DNA from: an archaeon
GTDB taxonomy: Archaea > Micrarchaeota > Micrarchaeia > Norongarragalinales > SBBD01
Reading direction: 5' to 3'
DNA length: 8,666 bases
Assembly: GCA_005239845.1 (NCBI GenBank)
Contig: SBBD01000002.1
Location: forward strand, 1-8,666
Shown piece by piece: positions 5,046-8,666 of this stretch. A program made the position numbers and the translations under genes. The notes under the pieces were generated by a model. It worked only from the letters and a program-made list of their open reading frames with translations, was not told where the DNA came from and did no database searches. The number at the start of each line of letters is the position of its first letter. Within the stretch, counting starts at the first letter, position 1.

Positions 5046-5453
5046 ATGGCGGAAGAAGACCTGGCCCGTTTGGCGTACGAGTCCCGCTTGTACCAGCAGC
5101 AAGTGGAGTCCCTGCAGCGGCAGGGGGAGGTGCTGGCCCGCGCCCTCGAGGAGAACCGGCAGGCGCTGGGTGCCTTGGAAGGCTTGAAGGGAGCGCAAGG
5201 AAGCGCGCTCTTTCCTGTAGGCGGAGGCGTGTACGTGAAGGGGAAAACGGAGGACGCGCAGCACGTCTTGATGGAAGTCGGCGCTGGCGTTGTTTTGGAA
5301 AAGACCGTGGAGGAGGCGAAAGCGCTTCTGGGGGAACGCAAGAAAAAGTTGGAGGAAGCTAGCGTGAAGTTGCAGGAAACCCTGCAGCGGACCGTGCAGA
5401 AACTGGCGGAAATCGAGGAAAAGGCTGGCGTCTTGGCGGAAAAGAAGGCCTAG
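5046..5453 (+). CDS. pfdA: Prefoldin alpha subunit
   Basis: 135 residues. Prefoldin is an alpha2-beta4 jellyfish-shaped cytosolic chaperone that captures unfolded chains and passes them to the thermosome. The subunit shows the expected plan: N-terminal coiled coil (about 1-40, YQQQVESLQRQ...), a central beta-hairpin pair (about 45-90) with LFPVGGGVYVKGK and EVGAGVVLEKT, the alpha-specific double hairpin signature, and a C-terminal coiled coil (about 90-130). The ATG at 5046 gives MAEEDLARL; the overlapping ATG at 5042 is in another frame. The rplX (LX/L18a) gene often found between aIF6 and prefoldin in archaea is absent. FtsY follows after 58 nt and is probably in the same transcript. Confidence 0.93.
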   Translation: MAEEDLARLAYESRLYQQQVESLQRQGEVLARALEENRQALGALEGLKGAQGSALFPVGGGVYVKGKTEDAQHVLMEVGAGVVLEKTVEEAKALLGERKKKLEEASVKLQETLQRTVQKLAEIEEKAGVLAEKKA

Positions 5454-5511
5454 TTCGTAATAGGACCGGCGGAAGAAGCCCAAGGAACGTAAGGGGTTGT
5501 AGGCGGTAACC

Positions 5512-7056
5512 GTGTTTGACTTTTTGAAGAAAAAGCTCAAGGACTTCGTGGGCGGCATCGTGGGAAAAGTGGAAGTGGCAGCCCCGGAGCCGCAAGAGCA
5601 AGCCAAGGACGGGGCGCAAGCTCCCCCTAAAACTGGGGAAGCCCTTCCTGAAAAACCAGCCGAAGAAAAACCCGTCGCACGTCCTCCAGAAACGGGCTTT
5701 GGGCGACCCGTCGAAAAAAAGCGAACCCCAACCAAAGAAGCCCCGGCTGAAAAAATTCAAGAAGAAAAGAAACCCGCCGTTCCTGGGCGTGCGGGTGAAC
5801 AAAAAACGTCCGAGGCAGCGCGGGCTCCCCTTCCCGTGGAAAAAGCCATTGTTTTGGAAGAAGCAGAGGAAAACCTGCGGCGGAAAGAACGCGATGAAGC
5901 CCGCGTACAATCCGCTGTTTCTACTCTCGAAAAGGCCCCCGTGATTCCCTTGCCTTCGTCACCGGAAGATGCCGAAGAAGAGCAGGAAATCGAGGAACTC
6001 GTGGGCGGCACGGAGGAAGGAAGAATCAAGCGCGAGCAGAAGCTTCTTGAAAAGCGTCTGGTGGAGGAAAAGAAGAAGGAGGACGTGGCGCGCACGGTCT
6101 TCCGCGAAAAGCCGAAGGAAGCGTTCCTCGTGGATGAGAGAGAAAGAGCCCTGAAGCCCCGTGTTGGCTTCTTCTCACAACTCAAGGGCATGGTCACGGG
6201 ATCGGTTGTCATCTCAGAACCGGAGGTTGAACCGCTGTTGAAGGAACTGGAAGTGGCGTTGCTGGAGGGAGACGTCTCCTTGGATACCGCACAGGCGTTG
6301 GTCAAGGATTTGAAGAGCCGGATTGTTGGAAAGCGGGTGGCGCGGGGGCAGCTGGAAACGGAAGTGAAGAAGGAAATCGCTTTCGCCCTCGCTTCCGTCA
6401 TGCAGGTTCCTCACGTGGATCTGGCGGAACGCGTGCGGCATGGCAAGAAGGAAGGCCAAGCGCCGTACGTGATTCTTTTCCTGGGCCCGAACGGCGCCGG
6501 AAAAACGACGACGATTGCGAAGGTGGCGAAGGCGCTGCAGAAAGAAGGCCTCTCTTCCGTGATTTCCGCGAGCGACACCTTTCGCGCGGCCGCCATTGAA
6601 CAGGCGGAATTCCACGGCAGGAAGCTGGGCATCGAGGTCGTCCGCCACAAATACGGAGCGGACCCTGCCGCCGTGGCCTTTGACGCCATTTCCCATGCGA
6701 AAGCAAAGAAGCTGGATGCCGTGCTGATTGACACGGCGGGAAGGCAGGAGACGAACCGCAACCTGCTCGCGGAAATGGAGAAGATCGTGCGCGTCACGAA
6801 GCCGCACTTGAAGGTGTTCGTGGCGGAAGCCATTGCGGGCACGGCTCTCGTCGGGCAATTGAAGACGTTTCATGAAAAACTGCGCGTGGATGGCATCATC
6901 CTCACGAAGCTGGATTGTGATGCCAAGGGAGGAGGCAGCCTTAGCATCGTACATGAATGCCGGCTTCCCGTGCTGTATGTCGGAGTGGGGCAAGGCTATG
7001 ATGACTTGAAGCCCTTCAACGAGACGTGGATCGTGCGCAACTTGCTGGCAGAGTAA
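5512..7056 (+). CDS. ftsY: Signal recognition particle receptor FtsY
   Basis: 514 residues from a GTG at 5512, giving MFDFLKKKLKDFVGGI, the amphipathic membrane-binding start typical of archaeal FtsY. FtsY is the SRP54 partner GTPase that brings ribosome-nascent chains to the translocon. Residues about 20-215 are a long acidic/basic, Pro- and Glu-rich A-domain, much longer than in many archaea, where the whole protein is often 300-400 residues. The N-domain helices span about 218-300. The G-domain carries the P-loop GPNGAGKTT (G1, 325-333), SASDTFRAAAIEQ (G2 and insertion region), DTAGR (G3, 407-411), TKLD (G4, 465-468) with DAKGG after it, and the closing VGVGQGYDDLKPFN. All GTPase motifs look intact. 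The segment after G3 reads AEAIAGTALVGQ where most members have a DALAGQ/N-type motif. The gene is downstream of pfdA and upstream of RNase P Pop5. Confidence 0.95.
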   Translation: MFDFLKKKLKDFVGGIVGKVEVAAPEPQEQAKDGAQAPPKTGEALPEKPAEEKPVARPPETGFGRPVEKKRTPTKEAPAEKIQEEKKPAVPGRAGEQKTSEAARAPLPVEKAIVLEEAEENLRRKERDEARVQSAVSTLEKAPVIPLPSSPEDAEEEQEIEELVGGTEEGRIKREQKLLEKRLVEEKKKEDVARTVFREKPKEAFLVDERERALKPRVGFFSQLKGMVTGSVVISEPEVEPLLKELEVALLEGDVSLDTAQALVKDLKSRIVGKRVARGQLETEVKKEIAFALASVMQVPHVDLAERVRHGKKEGQAPYVILFLGPNGAGKTTTIAKVAKALQKEGLSSVISASDTFRAAAIEQAEFHGRKLGIEVVRHKYGADPAAVAFDAISHAKAKKLDAVLIDTAGRQETNRNLLAEMEKIVRVTKPHLKVFVAEAIAGTALVGQLKTFHEKLRVDGIILTKLDCDAKGGGSLSIVHECRLPVLYVGVGQGYDDLKPFNETWIVRNLLAE

Positions 7057-7144
7057 TAAAATAATAAAAGGATGCAAGAAACAACGTCGGAGGGGGAAAC
7101 GAACCGTTCTGGAAACGTTTACGGCGAAAGGCTGAAAACACGTT

Positions 7145-7528
7145 ATGAAACGAAAGCGCCGCTATCTTTTATTGAAGCTGGAACGCCCTCGTCCTTTTGC
7201 CGAGGAAGAAGCGCGTGCATTGGGGGAAGAAGCCATTTTGGAATCTTTGGGAGAAAAAGGTGCCTCGGTCGCTCAAGCCCGCCTCCGGTTGTTTAATGAA
7301 AAAGAGCAACAGGCTCTCGTTTACTGCAGTCTCGGATCCACGGAATCCGTCATCGCCGCCTTTGCGTTGAAGCGCTATTTCAGGAGAGAGGACGTGGCCG
7401 TGAGACTGCAGAAGATTTTTGGGACGCTGAAAAAGGCGCTGCCCTTGTTTCCTGAAGCGAGGCCACCCTCCAAAAAACAAGCCGGCCGTCTTGAACCTTA
7501 TCCCTTTTTGCCTGAAAGCAAGAAATAA
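7145..7528 (+). CDS. rnp2: RNase P protein component Pop5 (Rnp2)
   Basis: 127 residues. Pop5 is a core protein of archaeal RNase P; with Rpp30 it activates the catalytic RNA that trims tRNA 5' leaders. The sequence opens MKRKRRYLLLKLERPRPFAE, very like the family start (K-R-R-Y-L-x-x-K...P..F.), followed by helix 1 (EEARALGEEAILESLGEKGAS), strand ARLRLFNEKEQQALVYCS, a helix ESVIAAFALKRYF and the strand/turn VRLQKIFGTLKKA, matching the IxGTI.K.. end of the fold. The tail after about residue 100 (PSKKQ..., Pro/Lys-rich) is an extra. It lies 88 nt behind ftsY; the AT-rich 7052-7070 stretch (AATAATAAAA) could be its own TATA element. The frame is open until the TAA at 7526. Confidence 0.88.
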   Translation: MKRKRRYLLLKLERPRPFAEEEARALGEEAILESLGEKGASVAQARLRLFNEKEQQALVYCSLGSTESVIAAFALKRYFRREDVAVRLQKIFGTLKKALPLFPEARPPSKKQAGRLEPYPFLPESKK

Positions 7529-7553
7529 AAAGCAGCGGCGCGCTGTGCTTTGT

Positions 7554-8246
7554 ATGCGCTTGCTGGCCTTGTTTGTTTTGGCGTTCGCGTTGGCCGCGTT
7601 GGCCCTCGAGGCCGTCCTGATTACGGACGTGCTTCCCCAGTTCCCCGTCGTTCCCACGAAGCCGGCCTTGGCTCCCGAGTACCGCGCTCCTCCTGGAAGA
7701 ATTCCGGAAGCGCCTCCAGGCGAACTTTCCGCCCCCTTCTTCTCGAAATACCGTTGTTATACGCAGACCGCGGACAACCGCGACGTGCCGTGCGGGGACT
7801 ACATCAACGAGGCGCTTGCCCGCTACGGCTTCCGGTGCAGAAACGAAATCTCGCTGGTTTACTTGACGGAGTGCACCATCCGTTATGAAAGCGATGGCCA
7901 CGTTTTTGCCTTGGGGCTTCCAACCAAATATGGTCGGGCCAAAGGGCTCATGCAGTTGTTGGACGAAACGTTTAAAGACTTGCGCGAGGTCGGCGTCGGC
8001 GTGACGGACAAATCCATTTATGACCCGAAGGCCAACATTTTTGCGGGCGTAAAATATCACCAGCGCCTCATGAAGCTTTCGGGAGTAGGCTGTGACCCAG
8101 AACAGATTGCGATTGCCTATCATGCTGGCGAAGGAAATTATGCGGGCCGGACCAACATCGGCGTCGACACGCTGGCCTACGGGGAACTCGTGGCAAGCTG
8201 CGTCGAGAATAAGATGGAACAGTACCGTCAGCAGGTTCCCGCGTGA
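7554..8246 (+). CDS. Secreted or membrane-anchored lytic-transglycosylase-like (SLT fold) protein
   Basis: 230 residues from the ATG at 7554. Residues 1-22 are hydrophobic (MRLLALFVLAFALAALALEA), a signal peptide or single anchor, followed by a Pro-rich linker (about 28-60) and a goose-lysozyme/SLT-like domain (about 80-220). SLT markers: YES at 111-113 with candidate catalytic Glu112, GLMQ at 131-134, DPKANIFAGVKYHQRL (158-172, the usual NI..G..YL motif) and AIAYHAGEGN (186-195, usually AYNAG). Six cysteines (68, 80, 95, 107, 180, 216) all lie after the membrane segment and could form three disulfides. Such enzymes cleave bacterial murein; archaea lack murein, so the substrate is open (pseudo-murein, host or prey bacteria, another glycan). 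A TTG at 7491 in frame would add a basic N-region and overlap rnp2 by 38 nt. The next gene overlaps by 4 nt. Confidence 0.8.
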   Translation: MRLLALFVLAFALAALALEAVLITDVLPQFPVVPTKPALAPEYRAPPGRIPEAPPGELSAPFFSKYRCYTQTADNRDVPCGDYINEALARYGFRCRNEISLVYLTECTIRYESDGHVFALGLPTKYGRAKGLMQLLDETFKDLREVGVGVTDKSIYDPKANIFAGVKYHQRLMKLSGVGCDPEQIAIAYHAGEGNYAGRTNIGVDTLAYGELVASCVENKMEQYRQQVPA

Positions 8247-8548
8247 TTGGTGTGCCCTTCCATAAACACGTCAAACCCCGCTTGCAGCACTTGAAGGCGC
8301 ACTTGAACCTTTTGCTTGACCGGTATCACGAGGAACACCCTTACGGGGAACGCCAATGGAAGGCGAAGCTGCGCGTCCTGAAAATGAGGGTGAATGCCGC
8401 GTTCCAGAAGACAGAAGAGGAATTCGGGGAACTGTTCGGGGAAGCGCACTTCCTCCGCGACGTGGCTTCCTCCCTGAAGACAAAAAAAGGAAACAGAAAA
8501 AGAATTCGGGAACTTGGGGGGAACAGAAAGCGAAAAAGAAGAACGTAA
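8243..8548 (+). CDS. Small basic protein of unknown function, coupled to the SLT gene
   Basis: 101 residues from a GTG at 8243 that overlaps the TGA of the SLT-like gene in a GTGA arrangement, typical of translational coupling. I do not recognise a family. Residues 10-35 and 40-80 look like two or more helices rich in His, Arg, Lys and Leu (HVKPRLQHLKAHLNLLLDRY; then W39 and a Lys/Arg helix). Residues 80-101 are a strongly basic tail ending NRKRKRRT, which suggests nucleic-acid or acidic-surface binding. There is no signal peptide or membrane segment, so it should stay in the cytoplasm although its partner gene encodes an exported protein. A second GTG at 8252 is an alternative start. Codon choice resembles the neighbouring genes, supporting that it is real. 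Confidence 0.55.
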   Translation: MIGVPFHKHVKPRLQHLKAHLNLLLDRYHEEHPYGERQWKAKLRVLKMRVNAAFQKTEEEFGELFGEAHFLRDVASSLKTKKGNRKRIRELGGNRKRKRRT

Positions 8549-8576
8549 GCGTACAGAGAACGAGCGGGCGTCGCTG

Positions 8577-8599
8577 TCCTTTGTTATTTCCTTATTTTG
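8577..8599. terminator. T-rich stretch between convergent genes
   Basis: The plus strand reads GTCCTTTG...CCTTATTTTG here, a T-rich tract starting about 30 nt after the stop of the basic-protein gene, suitable for oligo-T termination on the plus strand. It overlaps the end of the convergent minus-strand gene. Confidence 0.3.
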
Positions 8600-8666
8600 C
8601 TTTGCCGTGCAGCGTAATCTGGGCCAGCAGGGCTTCCAGCTGGATGCGCTCGTTCGCCCCCTCCAC
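8592..8666 (-). CDS. rfcS: C-terminal end of probable replication factor C small subunit (partial)
   Basis: Only 24 codons and a TAA (8592-8594) are in the window; the gene enters from the right edge on the minus strand. The residues VEGANERIQLEALLAQITLH followed by GKAK match the way archaeal RFC small subunits end (a DxRL.EGAN..IQLEALLA helix of the collar domain). RFC small subunits are AAA+ ATPases of the sliding-clamp loader that opens PCNA at primer ends. The match rests on a short stretch remembered from the family, without the ATPase core, so the call is moderate. It is convergent with the rnp2-SLT cluster. Confidence 0.6.
   Translation of the reverse strand: MEGANERIQLEALLAQITLHGKAK

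Noticed and set aside
7072..7296. 74-codon plus-strand open frame before and across rnp2
   Set aside because: It overlaps the well-supported Pop5 gene in another frame and shows no family features.

Overview
The window is a stretch of archaeal chromosome. Several genes have no bacterial counterpart: ribosomal proteins eL39 and eL31, translation factor aIF6, prefoldin alpha, the Pop5 subunit of RNase P, and the C-terminal tail of what looks like an RFC small subunit. The start contexts (AGGTGA-type ribosome sites close to starts, TATA-like boxes near 26 bp from likely transcript starts) are also archaeal. A lytic-transglycosylase-like protein, a divergent histone-fold candidate, short or divergent ribosomal proteins and the lack of rplX between aIF6 and prefoldin would suit a small-genome DPANN-type archaeon. 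That placement is an inference; no rRNA gene is present to test it.

Layout. 1-250: tail of an AT-rich unknown gene cut by the window edge. 412-1694: a tight two-gene unit, a possible histone-fold protein with an acidic N-tail and a basic helical C-tail, followed 2 bp later by a COG1340-type archaeal coiled-coil protein. 1695-2225: an AT-rich gap holding a second, degenerate copy of the last nine codons of the coiled-coil gene, two hairpins, and on the minus strand a DUF5678-like small gene broken by one base in an A6 run. 2226-2726 (minus): an ScpB-like chromosome segregation protein, divergent from the ribosomal cluster. 2896-4248: rpsB (uS2), rpl39e, and rpl31e with an unusual charged N-terminal extension of about 88 residues. 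4339-7056: aIF6, prefoldin alpha and FtsY, in the classical archaeal order. 7145-8548: RNase P Pop5, a secreted or membrane-anchored SLT-domain protein, and a small basic protein overlapping it by 4 bp. 8592-8666 (minus): end of a probable RFC small subunit gene, convergent with the preceding cluster.

The 2896-7528 block is a translation and protein-biogenesis island: ribosome parts, ribosome anti-association and 60S/50S maturation (aIF6), nascent-chain chaperoning (prefoldin), membrane targeting (FtsY) and tRNA 5' maturation (Pop5). The flanks (histone-like/coiled-coil pair, ScpB, RFC) concern DNA. The less usual material is the histone-like/coiled-coil pair, the recombination-like scar behind it, the frameshifted DUF5678 gene, the tailed eL31 and the SLT-protein/basic-protein couple.
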